Positions 38,201 to 46,830 of a DNA stretch of 64,000 nt are shown in pieces. The stretch covers positions 1,674,001 to 1,738,000 of the forward strand of contig JBBMOL010000065.1 of the NCBI GenBank assembly GCA_037954665.1, in the 5' to 3' direction. Each line of letters opens with the position of its first letter. The first letter of the stretch is position 1. The position numbers and the translations under genes are program-made. The notes beneath the pieces were generated by a model. It was not told where the DNA came from. It searched no databases and worked only from the letters and a program-made list of their open reading frames with translations. This DNA is from Laguncularia racemosa (lineage: Eukaryota > Streptophyta > Magnoliopsida > Myrtales > Combretaceae).

Positions 38201-41200
38201 AATAGTGTTAGAGGCATTTGGTTTACCCCAAAGTACTAGAGTTTGTAGCCTAATTGAGAATAGAGAGTGGTCTTGCCTCAAGGACAATTTTGGAATAATT
38301 TCAATATCCCTCCCAATGTATGTCGAAATCCAACTTTGGAAGACAAACTTATATGGAGACCTTCTTCAAATGGTTTTTTTTTATTAGAGTGCATATTCTT
38401 CACTTAAGTCCCCTAGTTCCGCTATGCCTTTGACCAAATTAGTATGGAACCACAAATCGCTACCAAGACATAGCTTTATCTTATGGCTTGCAATCAATGG
38501 AACTTGACAAGCTAAATCAATGAGGAATTACAACCTAAACTTTGTGTTTTTTGTGCAACTAAAGTATGGAATCCCATCAACATTTGTTCTTCTAAAGCTC
38601 GTTACTGTTAATAGTCTGGAAAAAGGTGATGTCTAGTTTGGGATGGCCAATGTCCAATACTTCGTAGCAGTAAGTTTTAGATGGTTTGGTCTATTCTCTC
38701 CATCAAATCAATAAATGGATAAATGGAAATCAGTACTAGTAGCTACAATTTATTGTATCTAGCGCGTAAGAAACTCGATTCATTTGGGACAAATGATTCC
38801 TCGTATAAATAGCTTAACAAGATTATTTGATTTATATTTATGTATTTAAATAAGGGATAATAATGTTAACATTTTTTAGATTATATATTGTAATAGATTA
38901 GGTATCGTAAATCCTAATCAAAGCTTATAAATAGTGGGTACTATCCAATATTTACTATGTGGTTGTAAATCTCTTTTGAATGAATGAAATTATTGAATTA
39001 ACTAGAAAAATAATTTATGACACGAAGAAATACGGAACAACCTTGGCATGTATCTTACGTACGACACAGTGCACATCCACTGACATCTTGAGTAGATTCC
39101 ATCGAAAGCCACAATTTCCAGCTTTTCTTCGTTGTCACTTTTCATAAGCTTGTAGATCTTGAGCCAACTTCCTTGCAACATCCATGAAACACACTCGCGA
39201 GAACACATCGTCCTCCAACTCAACTACTCGCCTCATCAACAATAACTTCACTCTTGCCATCACGCATTTGGCAACAGTTTTGCCCAAACGTAGCTCGTTT
39301 GCTGGTAGTAAAATCAGACCACATGCATCTAGATTCTCCTCTAGAACAGCAACAACCATTGGCTCCATGTCGACCTTTAGCAACAAAACAACCTGCTGCA
39401 ATCTAATCATCCTTGCTCCCAGGTTATCTCTAAAACTTGCGGATTGAAGTCGCAAGAGACTAGAGAGCACGTCAAGATTATTACAAATCTTCCATCGTGA
39501 TGAGGACATTGTAGCTGACACGGGTTGATACGGGTGTGTCTATTACAAGCACGGTCGTATATGATGTCAAGGAGCTTCCAGAAACATACATGGCTGCATG
39601 TACGGTCAGAAGGCACGGCCGTGTGATATACCAGGATGGTTCCCAGAAACGTACACGGCCAGGAGGCACGGCCGTGTGTTCTGTCAGGATCTCTCCCAGA
39701 AACATGCACGGTCTTCATGCACGGCCGGAGGACCCGACCGTGTATTATGTCAGAAATATTTCCAGAAGCTTACACGGCCTTCATGCACGGCCGTGTACAT
39801 GACGGATGACAGACGTGTATACTTATATTTATTTCCACGTGTACATATATATTTCCTTTTTTACGTATTTTCCTAAGGAGTATATGTAGTTGCTAGGTCA
39901 TTTTAGGGTTAGCTTTTATTCATTATTCAATATACACTTTTAGAAAAGAGTTTCTCGGCTTTCTCGATTATGCGCAATTGAGATTTATCAAGGAATAAAC
40001 TCAGATTCCTCTTTGTTTATTCGTGAGTTCCAATCCTAGAATTGGTCTCGTGTGTTTACGCTTTCCTCGCTACGTCAGTTGGTATCAGAGCAAGGCGATT
40101 TCTTGCGAAGATGTTGACTAACGACGGTGTTGACAGCGGTCATGTTCTCGACCTAAATCGGGATGCGGAAGTCCTACGTTACGGGCAACCAATATGAAGG
40201 GCGGTAGAAGAGACCATGGGTTAGAAAATCCAGCGAAAGGGACAGCATCGTGAAGCCCTGACCTATCGGTCTAATACCAACAGTAGCAGGTAGGTTTATT
40301 GGAGACGATCGGAAGACGATCCAAGGATCGATTCTGTTACTTATGATACGGATGATGAAGATGAGATTCTTAAAGATCTGGCTAGGAGAAGAGGCCATGG
40401 AAGATCTAGATGGTATAACAGATGTAATTACAGGTATAAAGATGAAATCTTTTCTCAATTTAAATATGTTGTATCGGAGTTCGATGGTACTGGGAGTCTG
40501 AATGAGTTTTGGGTTTGGGTTGAGGACGTTGAAAGATTCTTTGACCATATGAGGATTTCTAAGGGAATGAAGATAGAGTTAGTGGAGAGTCGTTTGTGGG
40601 GTGATGCATTGTATTGGTGGGAACGACTTCGGGGAGTAAGATGTCTTGAGGGTAACGATCCAGTGAGGACTTGGTTTATGATGCAATGCTTACTAAAACG
40701 AGAGTTCTTTCCCCTAGATTACGGACAAATCCTTCCTCAAAAAATTCCACAGACACCTAAGCCAGTAAACTTAATTCCAAAAGTGTTTAAGGAGGAGATG
40801 GTTGAACAAGAGGAAAACTCAACCCTTAACGATCATAGTACTTTGATTGATGATGGTGGGGGCAGTGGAAAAGTAGTTGAAGCCTATAAACATTGTGTTG
40901 GTGAGGAAGCTACTGTAGAGGAGCCTTTGTTGAATGACGAGCAGGTGATGATGGTTACTGAAGAGTCGAAGACTAGAGATACTCCAAGCAGATTCATTGC
41001 ACCAACGAAGGAGATTAAGGATGTGGAGTTCAATGCTTTGCCCAAAAACTTATATTCCAACCTAGGGGAAACGCTAGAGGTAACAAGTGCAATTGTTCTA
41101 TTGCTTCCTATCAACATAAAAGGTGATTATCCCATTAACACTCAAATTCATCTGGATTGTGCACAAATGAATTTAATAGAAAATTCGATGACAAGTGTTA

Positions 41201-42413
41201 CTCTGGGTGTGGTGGATGATGTAGTGCGACTCACGATCAAGCGACGAGATAAAAGGGATAAATCAAGACGATTCAAAGAGAAGGAACGACATGGAAAGCA
41301 TGAAAATCTCAAAAACCTTCAATGTAGCTGACTTATCCCCATTCTACGCGGATGACGAACCCCATATATCCAGAAGAGAACTCGGGGTCGAGTTCTTCAT
41401 TGGTGGGAGAGAATGATGAGGACATTGTAGTTGACGCGGGTTGATACGGGCGTGTCTATTACAAGCACGGTCGTGTATGATGTCAAGGAGCTTCTAGAAA
41501 CACACACGGCTGTATGCACGGTCAGAAGGCACGGCCGTGTGATATATCAGGATGGTTCCCAGAAACGTATACGGCCTCTTACACGGTCAGGAGGCATGGC
41601 CGTGTGTTCTGTTAGGATCTCTCTCAGAAACATGCACGGTCTTCATGCACGGCCGGGGGATCCGACCATGTATTATGTCAGAAATATTCCCAGAAGCTTA
41701 CACGGCCTTCATGCACGGCCGTGTACATGACAGATGACATACATGTATACTTATATTTATTTCCACTTGTACATATATATTTCCTTTTTTACGTATTTTC
41801 CTAAGGAGTATATATAATTGCTAGGTCATTTTAGGATTAGCTTTTATTCATTATTCAATATACACTTTAGAGAAGAGTTTCTCGGCTTTCTCGATTGTGC
41901 GCAATTGAGATTTATCAAGGAATAAACTCAGATTCCTCTTTGTTTATTCGTGAGTTCCAATCCTAGAATTGGTCTCGTGTGTTTACGCTTTCCTCGTTGC
42001 GTCACATCGCTTTCTTTGCCAGTTTCTCCAACACAATATCAGTGCTCAAACAAAGTAGGATTTCTATCAACCGCCTTCACAAGTGTCTCCGTCAATAAGT
42101 CCACGCTTCAAAAACCCAAATCTCGTGTAAACTTACAATATAAACTTAACATTAATAATTAAAACCCCGCACAAACTTGAAAAGTTTATATATATGTGTG
42201 TGTTACTTAAAGACTCCTCTAAAATTGTGGTTTGAGACTTTTGATTAAATGGAGGTGAGACAAATGCATAGGATTCAAAACCTTAAGCACTAATACTATC
42301 TTCCTTGATTGTTAGGGCAACACACCTAATGCCTGTATCCTTGCTTCTTCTTTTTTTTTCCATCTATGCAGCAAGGGATCGTGAGTTATCTGAAGGACAA
42401 TGCCAAATTTTGA
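29286..42413 (+). CDS. Plastid HPP-family integral membrane protein, NITR2 (nitrite transporter) type
   Basis: Exons: 29286-29586, 31855-31988, 32425-32572, 32687-32793 and 42372-42413, all GT-AG. Together they make 732 nt, a 243-aa protein. Residues 1 to about 75 are Ser/Arg/Lys-rich and fit a chloroplast transit peptide. Hydrophobic segments follow at about 118-140, 150-168, 172-190 and 213-230, with the family signature HPP at 192-194 and the tail VSYLKDNAKF. The Arabidopsis relative At5g62720 is, as I recall, a chloroplast envelope nitrite transporter. Here that role is inference. The 42-nt last exon follows a 9,578-bp intron containing a LINE and an LTR element. It was found because its 14 codons match the expected family C-terminus. 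An upstream in-frame TTG at 29250 is not used as a start. Whether the long intron is spliced well is unknown. Confidence 0.88.
29900..30100 (+). repeat. Possible SINE-like fragment in HPP intron 1
   Basis: A GC-rich patch in AT-rich intron sequence contains ggggattcaatcccc, which resembles a Pol III B box inside a palindrome. It is followed by 'tgtggtccgcctttgcagcttgtgg'-type sequence, a pattern I associate with short interspersed plant repeats. Neither an A box nor target-site duplications were recognised, so the class is tentative. Confidence 0.3.
30345..30560 (+). repeat. Dispersed repeat copy in HPP intron 1
   Basis: It shares the word order gggtttgaatttaggacctt, ctaataccatgttaag, ctaaaagctattggtag with the repeat at 15085-15360 in the kinase gene. 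It is non-coding and diverged. Confidence 0.45.
33010..33310. repeat. Decayed LTR-like fragment in the last HPP intron
   Basis: It contains 'acacacaagatttacatta' followed by 'accccaaaag', a motif frequent in plant LTRs of the copia type, in the same sense as the fragment near 22000-22200. No partner LTR or target-site duplication was found. An (AT)n run follows at about 33318-33339. Confidence 0.3.
33902..34339. mobile_element. MITE with imperfect terminal inverted repeats
   Basis: The left end acattatatttggaatgaag and the reversed-complemented right end acactatgtttgggaagag are imperfect inverted repeats. Purine-rich ggaaagg words follow on the left and their pyrimidine complement precedes the right end. 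The element is about 440 bp and non-coding. It is flanked by ...tt and aa..., so a TA or TTA/TAA-type target, as in Tourist/Harbinger or mariner MITEs, is possible but ambiguous. Confidence 0.65.
35567..36260 (+). pseudogene. LINE ORF2 endonuclease remnant
   Basis: The apurinic/apyrimidinic-type endonuclease domain starts with MNFAAWNVRGI, the usual start of plant L1 ORF2. It later shows QGDFN and NFYLWSNK, the positions of the catalytic GDFN and TWSN motifs. At least four in-frame stops lie between them. Confidence 0.75.
36856..37825 (+). pseudogene. LINE reverse transcriptase remnant
   Basis: RT blocks in order: GKALGLDGYFAKFFK, ITLVPK, FKPMSCCNVIYKVISKVLA, REQSAFVPD, then after a stop KVDIMKAYDTLNW, and further on HLYFANNLMVF. 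The last is the place of the catalytic F/YADD box, in which both aspartates are now asparagine. Frameshifts and stops also separate the blocks, so no enzyme can be made. Confidence 0.85.
39002..39497 (-). pseudogene. Unidentified antisense gene-like fragment, cut by an LTR element
   Basis: The minus strand is open for over 110 codons from the edge of the LTR element down to 39135. The composition is normal for protein, with segments such as LGARMIRLQQVVLLLK, LGKTVAKCVMARVKLLL and DDVFSRVCFMDVARKLA. A frameshifted continuation (EEKLEIVAFDGIYSRCQW) follows. Sequence on the far side of the element (42005-42130) continues the fragment but has stops. I recognise no family. It may be a captured or retroposed gene piece lying inside the HPP intron. 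Confidence 0.4.
39498..40077 (+). repeat. 5' LTR of the non-autonomous element
   Basis: It starts TGATGAGG and ends TACGTCA, next to the tRNA-iMet primer-binding site. Its left third holds several copies of the palindrome CACGGCCGTG and partial versions of it, set in imperfect units with 'ccagaaac'. A TATA-like 'tatacttatattta' follows at about 39817. Confidence 0.93.
40295..41331 (+). CDS. Gag-like protein of the non-autonomous element
   Basis: The frame is open from 40295; the first ATG is at 40549, giving 260 aa. The frame actually starts at the ATG at 40111 but is interrupted by three stops (40195-40294), so the Gag N-terminus is damaged. The region around the second ATG shows the Ty3/gypsy retrotransposon-gag fold pattern: VVSEFDGTGSLNEFWVWVED before it, then GDALYWWERLRG, DPVRTWFMMQCLLKREFFP and DYGQILPQ. 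The C-terminal half is acidic and then basic (KRRDKRDKSRRFKEKERHGK). No CCHC zinc knuckle is present. The protein would assemble particles only if another start or a readthrough restored the N-terminus. Confidence 0.7.
41309..41416 (+). pseudogene. Pol C-terminal tail fused after gag
   Basis: In the +1 frame relative to the gag ORF, a short stretch reads KTFNVADLSPFYADDEP and ends FFIGGRE, then stop at the LTR edge. The phrase FNVADLSPF with a trailing charged tail is the usual C-terminus of gypsy Pol polyproteins (after integrase). It shows that the missing 3 kb or so of pol was deleted between gag and this tail. Confidence 0.7.
41414..42004 (+). repeat. 3' LTR of the non-autonomous element
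   Basis: It starts TGATGAGG and ends TTGCGTCA. It is 11 bp longer than the 5' LTR, mainly from an extra 'cctcttacacggt'-like piece at about 41576-41588. It is followed directly by the catcg target-site duplication. Confidence 0.93.
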
Positions 42414-44880
42414 TCTATTCAAACAGTTTTGAATCAATGGCCGCATGTGTTGTCACGAAACAATGGAAAAGCATGCTTAGGGCTTGCAAAGGAAACCATA
42501 CTAACCATTGATCTCTTTCAGAAATTTTAGCTGATGAAGTTCAAGGGATTTTGCAGTCAAGTGGTAAACTACATTTTGCATTACAAGGGTCATCAAGTGG
42601 GAGCAAGAAGTGATTGTTCCATCAAGATGAAGCACGACATTCTTGTATCTATCTGGCCTTCTACGATTTTTGACACATTGTATATTTGCATGATTTATCA
42701 ATTAATTATTTTGTTCGAAACATCATAATTCTATGTCTATGCAAATAATGTACATTCCTTATAACTTATCTCCTCCTACATCAAGTGTGGACTGATCTCT
42801 TTGCATTGTTGCATCTCTTGGAATCTCTGAGCCCTTCTTTGGCACAAATTCAAATATTTTGCTATTACAATGCTTATATCCTTGTTAATATCCATTCTTA
42901 ATTTCCTTTACATTATGCTGGTTAAACTAAAGTAACTCACAAGCCTCGAACCTCTCTTGTGCAATTGACACCATTTCGCATTGTGAAGTTTGTATACACA
43001 CAAAACATTTTGGGCCGTGGCACCATTTTAGCACCATGTTTAGATTATGGGTTTGTCCACCTAAAACATAAATCAAATGCACCTGTGAAATTGCACATTA
43101 AAAGCCAATGTGTAGTGAGTATATTATGTCTCTTTTTGGTTTGTCATTTTTTTTAACAACATTTTCAAATTGTATGTTTGCCCGAATAAATTATCACATT
43201 ATAATTATATATATACATCGTTTATAAAATTAAATACTTAACAAATCTTTATTATCTTATTTACTAAAAAAAAAGAGGTGGTTTTTTTTTTTTCCAACGA
43301 ATAAATTTTGTGTAAATCTTTTATTTTGAAAGTGCATGAATTTGACTACAAGTCTTTGCTAATCACCATCTTTGCAATACAGTTATGATAAGATGTAGAA
43401 ATATAATTCAAATATCATATTTGAAAGAGTTAGTTGAGATACAAGCAAGATAGTTTTCCACCCCTTACAGCATACACGGATAGATATCCCATCCCAAGCC
43501 CCCGCCCCACCACCCCCCCCACAAAATGGAAATAAATTAAACACATAATTGATCCAAACAAAATATAAATAGATAAATATAGATAAAATGAAAAACCAAT
43601 CTAAATAACCATAAAATTGTCAAGACCCTATATGTCAGTTTGTAGGAAAATTGTACTCTCTTATGAATAGAATAGGTTTGAAACTCTTATTTTCCAACAT
43701 TTATATAATATATAATTGGAAAAAAAAATCAAATAAATTATGTTACTATGGGATATATGATATCCTCGTTGACCTATTTGGGGTTTAGGAAGTCAAGTTT
43801 TTGGGCTTTTGATGATCTGGAAGGGTTTTGGTCCAAAGAAAGTTATGTTAAAGGGTAGGTGTGATTCAATTCAGCATGGTTTGTTAGTTGAATTGAATTT
43901 ATATGGTTCAATTTATAAATTTTTTAAACCTAAAAGTACAGTTTGTGCAATTTAGTTCACAATTCAAACTATTTTTATATGTGTAATTAATTTTTTTCTA
44001 TATATAAGTCAATAAGTTATGAATAATCGTTTTTGACATTAAATTTTTTTTTTTTTTTTCATTTTTTCAATATCACTTACAATCTTTAATGCCTATTTGA
44101 TATATTTAAAGATGTTTTATTATCTTTCTCAAGGTAATTATGGGTTTTTATCAGTTATTAAGTAGAAATACAAAATTAAAAAGTAGTAAATTACTTGGTA
44201 AAAATTAAATAAGAGGAGGAACATAGAATTCTTTTTTTTTTTTAATTATACATTTCTAGATTTTTACTATTAGTTTCTTTTTCTTTACTTTTCACAATTT
44301 GGTTTGGCTTGAAATTGTTCGCTTTGGTTTGCAATTTTTTTAATCTAAAAAAGAGAAAAAAATTGATTCGATTTGGTTTAAATATTTTTTGAACTCATAT
44401 AGACGGTTTAATATAATTTACAATTTGGTTTGATTTAGTTTGATCCGGTTCACAATTCAATTGATTTTTTGCCCAATCTTAACTATAATGATATTGTTTT
44501 AGTTTCTTCCATCAAGTAGGCCAAAATTGATCTATTTTTCATATTTTCTTTTATTCATATTTTTCATTTTATAATTCTAAATCAAATCGAAAGATTTAGT
44601 ATGATAACTTATCAAATCTTGCTTTTTGTAGTGTGGATTTTAATAATTTTTTTTAATAACTTGAACTTACTTTCTCATCTTATACATGCACAAAAATAAC
44701 AACTCAAGTTATGGATGGATTTTTTTTTTTTAGGTGGGAGGTTAATTAGGAAATTTTTTCTTTTCTTTTTCTTTTTCTTTTTCTTTCCTTTCTTTTTTTT
44801 TTTTCTGCGATTATTTTACATCTTCAATAGAAAGAACTTTTAATCAATTATTCATGGTTTAAACCATGAATTGAACCGAG
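42005..44880. other. HPP 3' region and adjacent AT-rich DNA
   Basis: After the retroelement come the end of the last HPP intron (with a dispersed-repeat piece at about 42235-42310), the terminal exon and the HPP 3' flank. A C-rich tract lies at about 43497-43522. No further gene was supported. An open frame at 42521-42612 after a good acceptor-like site is discussed under rejected items. Confidence 0.5.
43850..44490. repeat. Degenerate hAT-type MITE-like repeat
   Basis: The left end gggtaggtgtgattcaattc and the reversed-complemented right end gattgggcaaaaaatcaattgaattg are rough inverted repeats, with 'ggtttggttt' words within. It resembles the better preserved element at 50445-51083 in length and vocabulary. 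A target-site duplication is not convincing. Confidence 0.4.
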
Positions 44881-45139
44881 TTAATCCACTACAACAATTA
44901 TTAGGAAATGTGAGGAAATTGTTTTGACGCAAAATCTTAAAAAATTGTGGCAATAAATTTATTTTGAGAATTTATATTCCCATAAAGAAATTGTCGCAAT
45001 AGGCCTGCCAACTTTGACATATTGCGAGAAAGACATTCTCACACTTGGAAAAAGTATTTGCGAGGAGGAGCGGTAATAGCATTTGCGAGAAAAAAAGTTG
45101 TCAGAAAAAAGTTGACTGCTGAAAAAAAGTAAAGAGGCA

Positions 45140-45400
45140 TTTGTGAGGATTTAAATTGTTGCAATAAAGCATTTGTGACAAACCATTTATGAGAATTTGC
45201 TGCAAAAAAATTGTTGCAATAAGGTAATTGCAGGAAATAAAATTGTGACAATAAAGTAATTACGAGGAATAAAATTGTAGCAATAAGGCAATTGCGAGGA
45301 ATAAAATTGCGACGATAAGGCAATTGTGAGAATGAAATTGTGGCAATAAGGCATTTATGAGAAATCAAATTGTAGCAATATCATATTTATGACGAATAAA
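45140..45400. repeat. Subterminal tandem repeats of the CACTA element
   Basis: About seven imperfect units of roughly 33 bp with the pattern aattgyggcaataaggcaattgcgagga. Similar single motifs lie near the other end (48005-48200). In CACTA elements such subterminal motifs are the transposase (TNPA-type) binding sites. Confidence 0.75.
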
Positions 45401-45651
45401 TCAAGCCTTGTAACCTTGTGTGATCCAACCCGATACATCACCATATGCAGGGAAATCATGGATTGTCCATAATAGTGTTACACACATGTGAAATGATCAA
45501 TTGGAGACAACATCAAAGGGTTTAACCCCTTCTACCCATCACTCCTTCAACTCATCAATCAAAGACTGTAAAAAAAGTCAATGTCTTTGCCTGGTGATCT
45601 AGGACTTCTTATTAGCAAAGACATAAAAAGAAATGGCTCTTTCATAGAAGC

Positions 45652-46512
45652 CTATGGCGGCACATTGTAAGGAAATAAGATAACGGGCCATGAACTATAT
45701 GCGGTACTTAAATTACCGAATGGATTGAATCCATCAATTGCAAGTCTCAATCGTACATTCCTTAGATTAAAACTAAAATCGGGAAACTTTTGGTCTAAAT
45801 CCTTCCATACTTCTGAGTCTGAAGGGTGCCTTAGAACATTATCCCCAATAGCACGCCCTTCTTTATGCCAAGTCCCATCTTCCTTAGTGACATGCATTTC
45901 CTTATGCCATCTCATCATAAGTGCTGTTTTTCTGCACATGAACAATCGTTGAAAACGTGCTATTAGTGGAAAATATCATAAAACCTTCATAGGAGTTTTC
46001 TTCTTGTTGTTGTTACTCTTCGTTGCCCACCTTAAATGTTTACATTGTGGACAATAATCTAAGTCCTTAAATGCTTTTCTAAATAAGACACAGTCATTTT
46101 TACATGCATGAATAAGATGAGCATCCATTCCCAATTGGCATAATATTTTTCGATGCTCATAATAGAAACCTAGGAGTTCTTCCCCCTTTGGTAATATACT
46201 TTTTACAAAACTAAGCCAATTGTTGAAACTTTGTACAGATTGTCGACTATCAACCTTAAAATGCATCATCTGTGTTACAGTAGATAGCAATGAAAATTTC
46301 TTACACCCTAGATAGACCTCATGTTTTGCTTCTTCAAATAAGCCACTCCACTTATCCATGTTAATTTCATCTCCTTTGTTGTCCTCCAACATATCATCTT
46401 CAGAGTTATTACCACTATATGCTAAATCTTCTAATATTTGATGATCGACATCATCCTCAAATGTATGGCCATTATCACATACCATTTCCTCCATTGTCGG
46501 TGATTCTTGCAC
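45652..46512 (-). pseudogene. Truncated TNP2-like transposase
   Basis: Frame 45976-46512 holds the N-terminal part of TNP2: acidic leader, then VYLGCKKFSLLSTV, KSILPKGEELLGFYYEHRK, HACKNDCVLFRKAF and CPQC. Frame 45652-45945 continues with the TNP2 block LRHPSDSEVWKDLD, FPDFSFNLRNVRLRL and DGFNPFGNLSTAYSSWPV, and ends at FPYNVPP with a stop. The remaining C-terminal catalytic portion of TNP2 is absent. The split between frames could be an intron or a frameshift. Confidence 0.8.
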
Positions 46513-46518
46513 ACTAGT

Positions 46519-46830
46519 TTAGTTGTTACTATTCCTAGAGAAATTCAAACCTGAGTATATATGATCCAACTTATCAGTATGTGATGTCTCCCCATGAAAT
46601 ATCCAAGTCGTGTAAGACCATGCCATTCCTCGATGAATTAGATGAACCTCAATGGCCTCTATTGGTAACCATTCTTGATTAAGACAATCTCGACATGGAC
46701 AACAGATAAATCCATCTGAATCCTGACGATGTTGCACGACTACTTTAAGGAAACTTTGTACCCCTTGGATATATTCCGAAGAAGTACAATCATGTATCAT
46801 GTGCCATCTCCTTCCACTCATCCTAAACAT
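46519..46830 (-). pseudogene. CACTA transposase-associated domain
   Basis: A 103-codon minus-strand frame carries the N-terminal transposase-associated domain: SSEYIQGVQSFLKVV, then FICCPCRDCLNQEW, then VEVHLIHRGM-like IEVHLIHRGMAWSYTTW and FHGE. These include the conserved Cys-x-Cys-x2-Cys and His residues of this zinc-binding region. It is followed directly, past a stop, by the TNP2 frame, so the two were one protein originally. Confidence 0.75.

Larger units (their letters stand above)
34470..38800 (+). mobile_element. L1-type LINE, inactive
   Basis: A plant L1 retrotransposon on the same strand as the host gene. ORF1 (about 34560-35410) ends with the CCHC-like block EVKYQWLPPRCLDC. ORF2 follows with an endonuclease (35567-36260: AAWNVRGI, QGDFN, YLWSNK), a reverse transcriptase (36856-37825) and a Zn-finger tail (about 38270-38660). 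Every domain is broken by stops or frameshifts. The 5' limit and a poly-A tail were not clearly seen, so the boundaries are approximate. Confidence 0.85.
39498..42004 (+). mobile_element. Non-autonomous gypsy-type LTR retrotransposon (2.5 kb)
   Basis: LTRs at 39498-40077 and 41414-42004 are about 95% alike. An exact 5-bp target-site duplication, catcg, stands at 39493-39497 and 42005-42009. The primer-binding site TTGGTATCAGAGC follows the first LTR at 40079, and a purine tract ggtgggagagaa precedes the second. The interior encodes a Ty3/gypsy Gag-like domain and then, in another frame, only the last residues of a Pol protein. Protease, RT, RNase H and integrase are missing. It is thus a deletion derivative that would depend on proteins from an intact relative. 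Confidence 0.93.

Noticed and set aside
39536..39876. Plus-strand frames in the LTRs (39536-39876 and 41431-41737)
   Set aside because: They result from the tandem CACGGCCGTG units of the LTR; repetitive peptides with no domain.
42521..42612. Possible extra exon: acceptor-like ctctttcag then an open frame ending GSSSGSKK and stop, just after the HPP gene
   Set aside because: Only about 27 codons, which is open by chance fairly often. No upstream exon in phase was found, and the HPP frame already ends at 42413. It is more likely 3' flank.
45725..45952. Plus-strand frame opposite the TNP2 remnant
   Set aside because: It is the antisense shadow of the transposase frame.
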